Shown in pieces: positions 46,247 through 55,857 of a DNA stretch of 64,000 bases. Both the position numbers and the translations under genes were made by a program. Every line of letters starts with the position of its first letter. Positions within the stretch are counted from its first letter, which is position 1. The notes beneath the pieces are model-generated. The model was not told the origin of the DNA, made no database searches, and saw only the letters and a list, made by a program, of their open reading frames with translations. The stretch comes from CAYMGQ01 sp964390055 (GTDB taxonomy: Bacteria > Bacillota > Clostridia > Peptostreptococcales > Natronincolaceae), in NCBI GenBank assembly GCA_964390055.1, contig CAYMGQ010000006.1:1-64000 (forward strand), read 5' to 3'.

Positions 46247-46307
46247 ATGCATTCCCTCCCATTCCTATATTTCATTATAGCGGGAACATATGTTTTGTGC
46301 AAATGAT

Positions 46308-46341
46308 AAAAAAAGTCTAAACTCTCCCAAGTCTAGACTTT
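46308..46341 (-). terminator. Terminator of the transaldolase gene
   Basis: AAAGTCTA and TAGACTTT pair around a 14-base loop, followed on the minus strand by seven T. A second small hairpin (AAGCCTA/TAGGCTT) lies between it and the stop codon. Confidence 0.8.
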
Positions 46342-46362
46342 ATAAGCCTACCTCTTTAGGCT

Positions 46363-47439
46363 TTAAATTTCTATCATATAGCTTCTAGCAATTGTTAGCA
46401 AATCATCATAAGCCTCTAGAAAGTTTACTAGGGATTTTTTAACTGGAATAAAGGAGTCGAAATCCTCTATCTTCATACCCTCAGCATGATAAGAACTGTT
46501 GAAGTCCTCTATCTTATTGGTGAGGTCTTTGATTATTTTAGGGTCTACAGGCTTATCGATACGATTTTCTACTGTAACGTCAGAATTATTAAAACGTCTT
46601 ATCCATTTATGGGGAATAGTTAGAGACATGTCTGCTCCCATAAACTCAGCCCATTGGTGGTAATTTCTATAGGCAGCAGCTAATAGTTGAGTCCTATATC
46701 CCTTATCTTGATAGAGTTGGTAGGCATGTTTCATTATGGCAATTCCAGCCCAGTCAAGACACTGGGGATCTATAACAATCCCATCCCTTTCAACAACAGA
46801 CTTTAACCAGTCATCAAATCTGCCTATCATTATTGTGCATACCGGATGCATGTTGCTAATATCCTTGCCTTCCCCTTCTCTCCTTTTTAACCCTCTCTCC
46901 ACCGCCTCTGCCACCGCCAATGCCTGGGGCACATTAAAGCTCACCGTCCCATTTATGCTAACCCCTTGGTAGGTTGCCTCTTCTATGGCTTCAATCCCAG
47001 CCCTTGTAACAGGTATTTTTACCTGAATATTAGGAGCTAGTGAATGAAAGTGTAGGGCCTGGTCTAACAAAAGCTCCGGATCCTTGTAATATTTTGTATT
47101 GGTTTGTATGGATATTCTGCCTTTTTGCCCCTTGGATTCTTGGAAAATTGCTAATAGAAGTTTGCCTCCTTCTACCGCCATTTCACCACTCAACCTCCAT
47201 ACAATATCATCCTCCGTAGCCTTGGGCATCTCCTTAATCATTTCTTTTATCCTATTTTCATATAGGTGCATTTCAGCCCTTAGGACATTGCCTACAATAG
47301 CAGGATTTGTTGTAGCACCAACGGCCCCATATTCTATAGCATATTCCAATTCCTTGATGGAGCAGGAATCATTCCAAAAATCGGTCTTCATCCTACAAGC
47401 CATTTCATGTAACGGGCCCTTGTATTCAGTTTTACTCAT
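46363..47439 (-). CDS. Transaldolase-family protein
   Basis: A 358-residue TIM-barrel aldolase. The Schiff-base Lys lies in NIQVKIPVTRAG near residue 140, and GATTNPAIVGNV near residue 41 is the phosphate-site motif. It is longer than short transaldolases (about 215 residues) and shows the extra C-terminal helices of the large class. Expected to move dihydroxyacetone units in the non-oxidative pentose phosphate pathway. No transketolase is nearby. A different ketose or sulfo-sugar substrate cannot be excluded. Confidence 0.85.
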   Translation of the reverse strand: MSKTEYKGPLHEMACRMKTDFWNDSCSIKELEYAIEYGAVGATTNPAIVGNVLRAEMHLYENRIKEMIKEMPKATEDDIVWRLSGEMAVEGGKLLLAIFQESKGQKGRISIQTNTKYYKDPELLLDQALHFHSLAPNIQVKIPVTRAGIEAIEEATYQGVSINGTVSFNVPQALAVAEAVERGLKRREGEGKDISNMHPVCTIMIGRFDDWLKSVVERDGIVIDPQCLDWAGIAIMKHAYQLYQDKGYRTQLLAAAYRNYHQWAEFMGADMSLTIPHKWIRRFNNSDVTVENRIDKPVDPKIIKDLTNKIEDFNSSYHAEGMKIEDFDSFIPVKKSLVNFLEAYDDLLTIARSYMIEI

Positions 47440-47552
47440 TTAATAACCTCCCAATACCTTATTAAAAGAAATATATTTTATTTATATACCTATTATAATA
47501 TACAATTCTATTGTTGATTATTATATTCCTTCTATTTTAAAATATAATATAA

Positions 47553-47580
47553 ATTTAGGACTATTAAAATAGTCCTAAAT
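47553..47580 (-). terminator. Hairpin after the SLC13 permease gene
   Basis: ATTTAGGACTATT and AATAGTCCTAAAT form a perfect 13-pair palindrome directly after the stop codon. The following minus-strand sequence is U-rich, though broken by A. Confidence 0.75.
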
Positions 47581-48987
47581 CTATATTAAACCTATTAATT
47601 TCCACCAAGGTATATAAACAAATCCTATGATGAGTAGGGTTAAAATTGTCATGAGTAAACCGAATTTCATAACCAACTTGTCTTTATATAATTTATTTGC
47701 AGACCCTATCATAATTGTAACATGCTGAAAGGGCACTATATAATGAATATTCACTGAAATATAGGAAAGCAGGACAACTATTAAGGGATTTACCATACCC
47801 TCTGTCATTAAAACCAAGCTGGGCACAGCTACTGATAAGGTAGTGATTGAACTCCCTATTACCATATGTAATGCCATTACTATTAAAACCATTGATAGTA
47901 AATAAAAACTTGACTCTTGTCCAGGCATTATCCGAGATATCTGGGTAAATATAATATTTGAAACTCCACTTTCCTTCATAACTGTCCCTATGGCAAAGGC
48001 CGTTATTAGAAACAAAAGTAGGCCAAAATTAATTGACTTTAAATCCTTGCTGGTCAATATTCTACTTGCAAACATCAATACCACCCCTATTAATGCCACA
48101 TAGGTTGCATTTATACCATGAAGTCCCTCAGTCAACCATAGGGCAACTACAAGCAGCATGATAATTGCAGCCTTGACCTCCTGGCCAGCTACTTTTTTTC
48201 CTGATTTTTCCCTTTCCTCCTGGTCAATATTAGGGCTGGACTTATCTCCAAAACTAACTCCCCAGATTTCCTTTTTAAACAATAATATAAATACTGCAAA
48301 GATAATAATATTTGTTATGATACTGGGAAGAAGCATAGCGTGTATCCACTCTTGAGCATTTATATTTACTCCTCCAAATTCAAGGGCAGAAAAGTTCAGT
48401 ATTATATCTCCATTTATAAATAGCATAGATGTTGTTGTTGAGGCTAGAAATATACTAAATATTAAAATTTCTTTTAGTTTTTCATTTTCAACCCTTCCAT
48501 CTAGAAATACTCCATAAATAGAAGCTAAGAGTATAACCCTTGAGAAGGGCTGTGGAATAATAAATATCAATGCAATCCCAAAAAGAAAGGATAAAATCAC
48601 TAGTTTTATGGGTGATTTTCCATACCTCTCCAGAATTAGGGAAGCTAATCTATCAGCAGCCTTAGAATTACTAATTCCCTCTGATAGTAAAAAGGAAAAA
48701 ACAATTAAGTAAAAACTTGGGGAAAAGGCAAACTTTATAACTTCATAAGGTGCCGTATTTCCAAATAGGATAAACATAAGCAACAAGAAAACACAAGCTA
48801 TGTTCTTGCTAAGATACCCTGTTGTCCACCAGCTTATAACCACAAGCAATGAGCTTAATACTATTCGCTGGTTCAAGTCCATTTTAAAGGGGTTTAAAAG
48901 GGCCAATAAAATGCCCAACAATACAATAACTGTATTTTTTATTAATTTATTTTTGTTAAAATGTTTTAAGTTTATAGTTCCTTCCAT
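47581..48987 (-). CDS. SLC13/DASS-like anion permease
   Basis: A 468-residue membrane protein with about 12 helices, similar to the SLC13/CitT divalent-anion:sodium symporters. Two hairpin-type segments with small residues (SIFLASTTTSMLFINGD near residue 185 and HMVIGSSITTLSVAVPSLV near 385) sit at the expected substrate and sodium sites. The N-terminus is cytoplasmic. It follows the oxidoreductase-buk-ptb operon by 70 bases, with a hairpin between. It may carry a carboxylate made or used by that operon. ATG follows GGAGA. Confidence 0.8.
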   Translation of the reverse strand: MEGTINLKHFNKNKLIKNTVIVLLGILLALLNPFKMDLNQRIVLSSLLVVISWWTTGYLSKNIACVFLLLMFILFGNTAPYEVIKFAFSPSFYLIVFSFLLSEGISNSKAADRLASLILERYGKSPIKLVILSFLFGIALIFIIPQPFSRVILLASIYGVFLDGRVENEKLKEILIFSIFLASTTTSMLFINGDIILNFSALEFGGVNINAQEWIHAMLLPSIITNIIIFAVFILLFKKEIWGVSFGDKSSPNIDQEEREKSGKKVAGQEVKAAIIMLLVVALWLTEGLHGINATYVALIGVVLMFASRILTSKDLKSINFGLLLFLITAFAIGTVMKESGVSNIIFTQISRIMPGQESSFYLLSMVLIVMALHMVIGSSITTLSVAVPSLVLMTEGMVNPLIVVLLSYISVNIHYIVPFQHVTIMIGSANKLYKDKLVMKFGLLMTILTLLIIGFVYIPWWKLIGLI

Positions 48988-49007
48988 GTCATTCTCCTTA
49001 TATTAGA

Positions 49008-49045
49008 ACCGCATTGATCTAATAATATTATTAAACCAATGCGGT
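49008..49045 (-). terminator. Hairpin between ptb and the SLC13 permease
   Basis: ACCGCATTG and CAATGCGGT form a nine-pair stem enclosing an inner palindrome (TAATAATATTATTA). The T run on the minus strand is weak, so it may end most ptb transcripts and let some through to the permease. Confidence 0.65.
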
Positions 49046-49056
49046 ATAATCTTGTT

Positions 49057-49956
49057 TTATTCTGAAATATATAGGGCCATCGCTATAGATAGTATCTTGT
49101 TCTCTACTGTGTCTGTCCTTGAGGTCATAACGATTGGCTTTGCTGTTCCCATAATAGCTGCCGCCACGTTTCTATTAGCAAAGTAGACCAAGGCCTTTGT
49201 TAAGGCATTACCTACCTGAAGGTTTGGTGCCACTAAAATGTCCGCCTGCCCTGCCACTTCTCCTTTTATATTCTTTTGTTTAGCAGCCTCTAAGGATACT
49301 GCATTGTCCAAGGCAAAGGGACCATCAACCACTGCATTTTTGATTTGACCCCTATCAGCCATTTTGGATAAGGTAGCTGCATCTACCGTATCCTGTATTC
49401 TTGGATTTACAAGTTCAAGGGCCGATAGTAGTGCCACTTTGGGTTTTTCTACTCCAAGTTTCCTAGCCAATTCAACAGAATTTTCAATGATTGATTTTTT
49501 ATCCTCTAAACTGGGCTCAATTGCCATTGCACAATCAGTTAGTAATTGTAAACCTTGGCCATAAAACTTGTCATAAACTGATACCTGGGAAATCAAACTG
49601 CCCGTCCTAAATCCTACTTCCTTATCCAATACCGCCCTCAAAAAGGTAGCAGTTTGTAAGTTCCCCTTCATAACAACGTCACATTTGCCTTCCATTGCTA
49701 GACCAACTGTAGCTCTAGCCGCTTCCCGATCATTGTTTGCATGTAAAACTTCAACATCTTTCTTATCCACATCATTTTCTTTAAGTAATTTCTCTATCTC
49801 TTCCTTTTGACCAACTAGTATAAATTTGGCCATTTCTTCCCTGGTAACTTCCTTTACTACCTTGATAACATCTATATCTTCCGCTGCTGCTACTGCAATA
49901 GTTTTAACCTGTGATGATTTTACCGCCTCTAATAAACCGTCCAAATTTTTTACCAT
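49057..49956 (-). CDS. ptb: Phosphate (branched-chain) acyltransferase, Ptb type
   Basis: Converts acyl-CoA plus phosphate to acyl phosphate. The 299-residue length and sequence match phosphate butyryltransferase (MKGNLQTATFLRAVLDKE, SVYDKFYGQGLQLLTDCAM, DGPFALDNAVS, ADILVAPNLQVGNAL). It is the last gene of a nine-gene operon, 21 bases after butyrate kinase. With the 2-oxoacid oxidoreductase upstream, the substrates are probably isobutyryl-, 2-methylbutyryl- and isovaleryl-CoA. Plain butyryl-CoA remains possible. Confidence 0.93.
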   Translation of the reverse strand: MVKNLDGLLEAVKSSQVKTIAVAAAEDIDVIKVVKEVTREEMAKFILVGQKEEIEKLLKENDVDKKDVEVLHANNDREAARATVGLAMEGKCDVVMKGNLQTATFLRAVLDKEVGFRTGSLISQVSVYDKFYGQGLQLLTDCAMAIEPSLEDKKSIIENSVELARKLGVEKPKVALLSALELVNPRIQDTVDAATLSKMADRGQIKNAVVDGPFALDNAVSLEAAKQKNIKGEVAGQADILVAPNLQVGNALTKALVYFANRNVAAAIMGTAKPIVMTSRTDTVENKILSIAMALYISE

Positions 49957-49977
49957 ATTATCACCCTCTTTGTCAAC

Positions 49978-51051
49978 TTAGTAGCTTCGTGGCTCCTCAG
50001 CCTTAGTTAAAAACCTTAATGCACCACTGGCTAAGGCCTCCATCTCATTTTCCCCTGGAATTTCATATATAGGGGCAATAAACTCTACCCTTTCTTTTAT
50101 ATAGGTCATGAGCTTCTCTGAATAAGCCAAGCTACCGGTAAATGCTATTGCATCTACTTTACCAGCAAGTGCAGCTGCCATTGAACCAATTTCCTTTACA
50201 ATCTGATAGGCCATGCCCATATAAATATTTTCAGCCTGCCTATCACCTTTTTTAATCTTTTCCTCTATTTCTAATGCATCGGTAGTGCCTAGATATGCAA
50301 CCAAGCCGCCTTTTCCTGTCATTAATCTTAACATGTCATCCTGGCTGTATTTACCAGAAAAACACATATTTATTAAGGCCGCATTGGGTAGTGTCCCAGC
50401 CCTTTCTGGGGAATAGGGTCCATCACCATTTAAGGCATTATTACAATCAATAACCCTTCCCTGTTTATGGGCTCCTACTGATATGCCCCCACCCATATGA
50501 ACAACAACAAAATTCAATTCTTCATATGTGCTATTTAGTTTCTCAGCTACTCTACGAGCAGTAGCTTTTTGATTTAGGGCATGAAAGCTACTTTGTCTAG
50601 ATATTTGGGGGATACCAGATAATCTAGCATAGTCACAGAATTCATCTGTAACTGGGGGATCAAGAGTTATAACTGGAATTGCAAGCTTCTGCCCTAAATC
50701 ATAAGCTATCAAATTACCAACATTTGTTGCATGCACACCGTATTTACCACTTTTCATATCCTCTAACATCTGGGAATTCAATTCATAAATTCCCCCCTCA
50801 ATGGGTCTCACATTACCACCCCTACAGGCGATAATATCAATTTTATCTATGTCTAAATTGTTATCCTTTAACACCTTTAAAATAGCATCTTTTCTGTATT
50901 CATACTGGTCCCATATAGACTCAAACTTCCTTATTTCATCCGCTGGGTGCCCTATAGATACAGCAACAAGATTTTCTTCATTTTCAAAAACTGAAACCTT
51001 TGTTGATGTTGAACCTGGATTTAGTATTAACATCTTATATTTTTTAGCCAT
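49978..51051 (-). CDS. buk: Butyrate (branched-chain carboxylate) kinase
   Basis: Acyl phosphate plus ADP gives carboxylate plus ATP. The 357-residue protein is of the acetokinase family, butyrate kinase branch: LILNPGSTSTKVSVF at the N-terminus, FVVVHMGGGISVG near residue 180, and VDAIAFTGSLAYSEKLM near 300. It is 22 bases after the oxidoreductase beta gene and 21 before ptb. It gives substrate-level ATP in amino acid fermentation. Acyl-chain preference is inferred from the operon. Confidence 0.94.
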   Translation of the reverse strand: MAKKYKMLILNPGSTSTKVSVFENEENLVAVSIGHPADEIRKFESIWDQYEYRKDAILKVLKDNNLDIDKIDIIACRGGNVRPIEGGIYELNSQMLEDMKSGKYGVHATNVGNLIAYDLGQKLAIPVITLDPPVTDEFCDYARLSGIPQISRQSSFHALNQKATARRVAEKLNSTYEELNFVVVHMGGGISVGAHKQGRVIDCNNALNGDGPYSPERAGTLPNAALINMCFSGKYSQDDMLRLMTGKGGLVAYLGTTDALEIEEKIKKGDRQAENIYMGMAYQIVKEIGSMAAALAGKVDAIAFTGSLAYSEKLMTYIKERVEFIAPIYEIPGENEMEALASGALRFLTKAEEPRSY

Positions 51052-51073
51052 ATTTAAACACCTCTATTCTAAA

Positions 51074-51931
51074 TTACAGAAGTTCTTCATATCTTTCTCG
51101 AATTAATTCCTCTGCATTTTTAATTTCCTCTTCCGGTACATTTTTAAATCTGCCCTGTAATTTGAAATATTCTTCAAGAGGTTTTAATTCCTTAAACTTA
51201 GAGTTTAGTGTTATTTCCCCATTTTCGAATTCATACAATAACCATGCTCCCGTACTTACTGCCGCCTTGCTAATCTCGATTGACTTTGAAGGATGGAAAA
51301 ACCAACCTGTTGGGCATGGGGTATGGATATGCAATAGGGATGGCCCATCCGTCTCCTTAGCCTTTTTTACCTTTCTTCTTAAATCATTTAAGTTGGCCAA
51401 GGATGCTGTGGCAGCATAAGGTATATTATGTGCCATAACTATCTTCATTAAATCCTTCCTAGGTGTCAACTTTCCAGCAGGTGTTGTGGTTGTAGAGGCT
51501 GCATAGGGAGTAGAACTACTACCCTGAATTCCCGTATTCATATAGGCCTCATTATCATAGCAAATATAAAGGACCTTGTCCCCTCTCTCTATCATTCCAG
51601 ATAGGGCCTGGAGGCCTATATCTACTGTCCCACCATCTCCTGCAAAACCTAACACCGTAGTTTCTGTATTTCCTTGTACTTCAAAGCCTGCCTTGATACC
51701 TGCCGCGTAGGCTGCTGTGTTTTCCAAGTTGCCCTGGAAACCGGCTATTTTGAGTCCAGTTTCATCACCAAAGCCCATAAATAAGGCAGAACATCCAGGT
51801 GGTATAACAATAACTGTATCCTCACCTAAGACAGATAAGACATTTCTTATAATTAATTCTAATCCACAACCGGCACAAGCACTAACACCGTGGGATACTA
51901 ACTCCTTACTTTCAACTTTGATATTATACAC
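51074..51931 (-). CDS. 2-oxoacid:ferredoxin oxidoreductase, beta subunit
   Basis: TPP-binding subunit of a four-subunit oxidoreductase, 285 residues. The TPP/Mg motif GFAGDGGTVDIGLQAL (near residue 95) with CYDNEAYMNTGIQ is clear. A CAGCG segment near residue 21 and CSALFMGFGD are probable iron-sulfur and active-site parts. It starts with GTG 51931 and overlaps the alpha gene by eight bases. With Ptb and Buk downstream, a branched-chain 2-oxoacid substrate is more likely than pyruvate, but sequence alone does not settle this. Confidence 0.9.
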   Translation of the reverse strand: MYNIKVESKELVSHGVSACAGCGLELIIRNVLSVLGEDTVIVIPPGCSALFMGFGDETGLKIAGFQGNLENTAAYAAGIKAGFEVQGNTETTVLGFAGDGGTVDIGLQALSGMIERGDKVLYICYDNEAYMNTGIQGSSSTPYAASTTTTPAGKLTPRKDLMKIVMAHNIPYAATASLANLNDLRRKVKKAKETDGPSLLHIHTPCPTGWFFHPSKSIEISKAAVSTGAWLLYEFENGEITLNSKFKELKPLEEYFKLQGRFKNVPEEEIKNAEELIRERYEELL

Positions 51932-53129
51932 GTTTCAACACCTGCCTTATATTCATCGCATTTTCTTTCACGTCTATCCAAATAGAGCCTTTAAACTCAT
52001 CCTCACCATTCATTAGATCATCAAATACATTCCTAATGGTTTCAATACTTATATCTCTTCCTCCAAGACCTCCTATATAGCTTTTGATTAGTTGGTCTTT
52101 ACAATCTAAGAGAGCAGTAGTAACCTCTTGCCATACTGGTGCCCCGTGAGCTCCCAAACCGGCACTCCTATCTAGGACTGCAATTTTCTTTACATCCTTT
52201 AAGAAGTCTTTAACCATTTCAGCCCTAAAGGGTCTAAAGGAAACTATTTTTAATACTCCAGCCTTAATTCCTTCTTCTCTTAACAAATTAACTACATGTT
52301 TTGCTGTTCCTGACATGGAGCCCATAGTAACAATTGCATATTCAGCATCCTCTAACATATAGCCCTCAACTGCCCTATGTTTTCTACCAAATTTCTCCTC
52401 GAATTCCACAAATGCCTGGTCCATTATCTCTGCTGCTTTATCAAACCCAACTTTTTGTTGATATTTCATTTCTCCGAATTCATCCGAAGGTGTTAAATTA
52501 TTTATAATCATTGGATCCCTCGGATCTAAGTAAGTATTAGGCGTCTTATAGTCTCCTATAAATTCATCAATTGCATCTTGATTTTCTACTTGAATTTTTT
52601 GCATGGAATGGGATAGGAAAAATCCATCCAAACATACCATTGCAGGTGTTAAAACTTCTTCGTGTTCAGCTATTTTATAAGCTAGCAATAGGAGATCATA
52701 TATATCTTGACAGTTTTCCGCATATAGCTGCAACCAACCGCTTTCTTTTACGGCCATGGTATCCTGATGATCACACCATAGACTCCATGGAGATGCCAAT
52801 GCCCTGTTCACTACTGGCATTACTATAGGTACCCGGCACCCGGAGGCCACATTTAAAATCTCATGCATTAGGGCTAAACCCACCGAAGATGTAGCAGTAG
52901 CTGCTCTAACCCCAGTTAATTGTGCCCCAATAGCGGCCGACATTGCTGTATGCTCAGACTCTACCCTCAAGTATTTTGCATCCAGGGACCCATCAGCTAC
53001 TGCATCAGATAAAAGTTCGGCAATAGAGCTCTGAGGGGTGATAGGATAGGCTGATATAACTTTTACATTGGCTGATTTAATAGCTTCGACAGAAGCTGCG
53101 TTTCCATCTAGCATTTTATATTTTGCCAT
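51924..53129 (-). CDS. 2-oxoacid:ferredoxin oxidoreductase, alpha subunit
   Basis: A 401-residue subunit with the pyrimidine-binding domain of the POR/VOR family: ISAYPITPQSSIAELL near residue 29, ESEHTAMSAAIGAQLTGVRA near 57 and RVPIVMPVVNRAL near 100. Domain II (FGRKHRAVEGYMLEDAEYA to the end) matches PorA/VorB. The ATG overlaps the stop of the delta gene (TAATG). It forms the catalytic heterodimer with beta and passes electrons through delta to ferredoxin. Confidence 0.92.
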   Translation of the reverse strand: MAKYKMLDGNAASVEAIKSANVKVISAYPITPQSSIAELLSDAVADGSLDAKYLRVESEHTAMSAAIGAQLTGVRAATATSSVGLALMHEILNVASGCRVPIVMPVVNRALASPWSLWCDHQDTMAVKESGWLQLYAENCQDIYDLLLLAYKIAEHEEVLTPAMVCLDGFFLSHSMQKIQVENQDAIDEFIGDYKTPNTYLDPRDPMIINNLTPSDEFGEMKYQQKVGFDKAAEIMDQAFVEFEEKFGRKHRAVEGYMLEDAEYAIVTMGSMSGTAKHVVNLLREEGIKAGVLKIVSFRPFRAEMVKDFLKDVKKIAVLDRSAGLGAHGAPVWQEVTTALLDCKDQLIKSYIGGLGGRDISIETIRNVFDDLMNGEDEFKGSIWIDVKENAMNIRQVLKRV

Positions 53130-53434
53130 TATTCCTCATCCCTTTCGTTAACCATATTTATACATTTGACAGGACACACATTGGCACAAATGCCGCAGCC
53201 TTTACAGTAGTCCCATTCTATCTCAACACACTCTTCCTTATCCTTATGAATAGTTATAACATTGGTAGGACAATATCTTTCACAAGTCCCACACTTAATA
53301 CATGCTTCAAAATCTACATCGGGTCTTTCTATTCTCCAGCTTCCTGTTTTCGCAGAATCAAATACACATGCAACAGGACCTAAGACACTAAATGCTTTTT
53401 GTTGCTTTGTATGCTTCTCTTGCTGCTTTTGCAT
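53129..53434 (-). CDS. 2-oxoacid:ferredoxin oxidoreductase, delta (2x[4Fe-4S]) subunit
   Basis: A 101-residue polyferredoxin subunit with two [4Fe-4S] motifs: CIKCGTCERYCP near residue 57 and CKGCGICANVCPVKC near 83. It carries electrons from the TPP centre to free ferredoxin. The frame could open at 53482, but AGGTGA before ATG 53434 is the clear ribosome site, giving a 47-base overlap with the gamma gene. The N-terminus (QKQQEKHTKQQ) is unusually rich in Gln and Lys. Confidence 0.9.
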   Translation of the reverse strand: MQKQQEKHTKQQKAFSVLGPVACVFDSAKTGSWRIERPDVDFEACIKCGTCERYCPTNVITIHKDKEECVEIEWDYCKGCGICANVCPVKCINMVNERDEE

Positions 53435-53942
53435 TTTTGTCACCTGCCTTTGCTCCAAAAGTTTCCTGAAGGGCTGCCTCAATAGAATCTATTTTTACAA
53501 CCTCAGTATTAGCCAAGGAACCTAACATAGCTCCATTGGGTATATTAAGTCCAATGTTCTCTAGAGCACATTGGGTTGCATCTACATAGAACACAGTCTT
53601 AAATCCATAGTCTTCCTTATACTTCAGGGCTGTTTCTTCCTTCCCTGTGTTAATTACAAGTACCGTATCCTCATGGATTCCGTTACCAACATTGATATTT
53701 TTTTCATTGATGGTGTCATCCATTACCAGTACAATGTCTGGCTCATAAACAAAGCAATTTGCAAGTACGGGTTCTTGGTCTATCCTGATATCAGTATAAA
53801 CTGGTGCCCCTCTTCTCTCATGTCCATAGGCTGGAATAGTAACTGCATAATTATCTTCATGTATAGATGTTGCAACTGATAAGATTTTGGCAGCAGTAAC
53901 TACCCCTTGACCTCCCAAACCATAAAATTTAATGTTTACCAT
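53388..53942 (-). CDS. 2-oxoacid:ferredoxin oxidoreductase, gamma subunit
   Basis: A 184-residue subunit. The N-terminal GLGGQGVVTAAKILSVA motif is the CoA-binding gamma/PorG fold. The protein continues with AYGHERRGAPVYTDIRI near residue 40. ATG follows GGAGG. It lies 24 bases after dctM, joining the TRAP transporter and the oxidoreductase in one transcript. First of the four oxidoreductase genes. Confidence 0.92.
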   Translation of the reverse strand: MVNIKFYGLGGQGVVTAAKILSVATSIHEDNYAVTIPAYGHERRGAPVYTDIRIDQEPVLANCFVYEPDIVLVMDDTINEKNINVGNGIHEDTVLVINTGKEETALKYKEDYGFKTVFYVDATQCALENIGLNIPNGAMLGSLANTEVVKIDSIEAALQETFGAKAGDKNAKAAREAYKATKSI

Positions 53943-53966
53943 AGCTTTCCTCCCCTTACTTAAAGT

Positions 53967-55274
53967 TTATTTAACCAAGAACATTACACTTTGTGGTATA
54001 TAAGTGATAATCATAAGTGCAATGATCATTGCAATCAAAAATGGTGCTATCTTTCTACTTAGAACCTCTACCGGCACCTTACCCACACTGGAGGAGGTAA
54101 ACAAGCATACCCCAAAGGGTGGTGTCAATAGTCCAAGGGCTGTATTAACTGTAATTACAATCCCAAAATGAGTTAAGTCCATACCTATCTGTGCTAGCAT
54201 TGGCATCAGAAGTGGTACCATAATAATTAAAATGGCACTTGTCTCCATAAAAGTTCCCGCTACTAGTAGAATAATGTTTATTATTAGAAGGATTAAAAAC
54301 TTATTAGTTGTAATAGTTAATAATCCAGCTACAATCATTTGCGGAATTTTTTCATAAGTAAGTACATAGGCAAAGAGTGATGCATTGGCTATTATAAACA
54401 TAATCCTTGCCGCTGTTTTGGATGATTGTAAAAATATGCCCGCAACTTGCTGTATTTTCATATCCCTATATACAAACAGACCCACAATTAAAGCATAAAC
54501 CACAGCTACAACTGCCGATTCTGTAGGAGTAAAGATACCACCGAAGACCCCACCTATTAAAATTATGGGTGTCCCTAGAGCCCAAATAGAATCTTTTAAA
54601 GCTGCAATTTTCTCACTCTTGCCATCTTCTATTTCCATGCCCTCGACTTCGGCTAAACTCTCTCTTTTGGCACCACGATAACCATGTTTTTTACTTATAA
54701 CATAGTTAACCAGCATTAAAGATACTCCAACAATAATTCCCGCTGGAATTCCTGCCAGGTACAAGTCTGCCACTGAACTACCTGTAAGTACACCGTATAC
54801 AACAAAGGATATACTTGGGGGAATGATTACGCCTATGGGACTAGCTGACGCAACAATTGATGTTGCATAGGCCTTATCATATCCCGCATTTACCATTGCA
54901 GGTATCATTATGGCTCCTAGAGCCGCTGCTGTAGCTACACCACTTCCAGAAATAGCTGCAAAGAACATACAACCTAAAATCGTTACGAGACCTAAACTCC
55001 CTGTCATATCACCTATAAAGGCGTTTGCCAACCTGACAAGCCGTTTAGCTATACCTCCCGTATTCATTAAATCTCCCGCTAGTACAAAGAAGGGAATCGC
55101 CAACAATGCAACCGAGTTAATTCCGGCAAATAGTTTCTGTACAGCAATGAGGTCCTGCATACCACTCATTAGTATATAAAGTAATGATGATGCACCTATG
55201 GTCATTCCAATTGGAACACCAAATAACAAGAAGATAGCTGTAGATATAAAAAATATTAATACTAATGCTTCCAT
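53967..55274 (-). CDS. TRAP transporter large membrane subunit (DctM)
   Basis: A 435-residue subunit with about 12 helices of the DctM/ion-transporter superfamily: AISGSGVATAAALGAIMIPAM near residue 110, SASPIGVIIPPSISFVVYG near 145, GGVFTPTESAVVAVVYAL near 245 region, and TPPFGVCLFTSS near 385. It carries substrate and sodium. The ATG overlaps the DctQ stop by one base (TAATG). With DctP and DctQ upstream it forms a full TRAP system. The substrate is inferred to be a 2-oxoacid or other carboxylate because the catabolic genes follow at once. Confidence 0.93.
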   Translation of the reverse strand: MEALVLIFFISTAIFLLFGVPIGMTIGASSLLYILMSGMQDLIAVQKLFAGINSVALLAIPFFVLAGDLMNTGGIAKRLVRLANAFIGDMTGSLGLVTILGCMFFAAISGSGVATAAALGAIMIPAMVNAGYDKAYATSIVASASPIGVIIPPSISFVVYGVLTGSSVADLYLAGIPAGIIVGVSLMLVNYVISKKHGYRGAKRESLAEVEGMEIEDGKSEKIAALKDSIWALGTPIILIGGVFGGIFTPTESAVVAVVYALIVGLFVYRDMKIQQVAGIFLQSSKTAARIMFIIANASLFAYVLTYEKIPQMIVAGLLTITTNKFLILLIINIILLVAGTFMETSAILIIMVPLLMPMLAQIGMDLTHFGIVITVNTALGLLTPPFGVCLFTSSSVGKVPVEVLSRKIAPFLIAMIIALMIITYIPQSVMFLVK

Positions 55275-55768
55275 TAATTTTGCCCCTCCATTTCATTGTT
55301 ATTTGTAATCATTCTAATTAGTTTAAACACCAGATGCACCGCCATTAATATGCAACTTATGGGTATTATCATATAAATCTTGTCCATATCAATTCTCATA
55401 TTGGGTGATTTTTGTTTGCTTACTATATTTAAGGTACCAAAGCCAATTTTAGTAACAAGAATTGAATAGGCCAATCCAACTAAGTTTTGGAATATTTTCA
55501 AGACTTTAAGGGATGTCCCCGAAAGAACTTCATCTAAAACAGTAATGCTTATTTGAGAATCTTCATGGACTAGGACTACTGTCCCAAGGAAAATCATATA
55601 TATAAGTAAGAATCTTGCTAACTCCTCTGTCCAAGGAAAACCAGTCCCAAATACATACCGTAAAACAACTTGAGCAAACATAGCTATGACCATAGCCCCA
55701 AGAGCTAAAACCATAATCCATTCTATGCCCTTACTAAGCTTTGATAAAACTAAATCAATTTTTTTCAA
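55274..55768 (-). CDS. TRAP transporter small membrane subunit (DctQ)
   Basis: A 164-residue protein with four helices and the family motif RYVFGTGFPWTEELARFLLIYMIFLG near residues 42-67. The open frame begins at 55843, inside the gap after dctP, but GGAGG at 55781-55777 eight bases before TTG 55768 marks the start. Partner of DctM in the membrane complex. Confidence 0.9.
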   Translation of the reverse strand: MKKIDLVLSKLSKGIEWIMVLALGAMVIAMFAQVVLRYVFGTGFPWTEELARFLLIYMIFLGTVVLVHEDSQISITVLDEVLSGTSLKVLKIFQNLVGLAYSILVTKIGFGTLNIVSKQKSPNMRIDMDKIYMIIPISCILMAVHLVFKLIRMITNNNEMEGQN

Positions 55769-55857
55769 GGCTACAACCTCCATACATTTATTTGGCCAAT
55801 GAAAGTTTCTGAAATTGAGGGGGGGATAAATCCCCCACCTCATGGTTAAAGTCTAAT

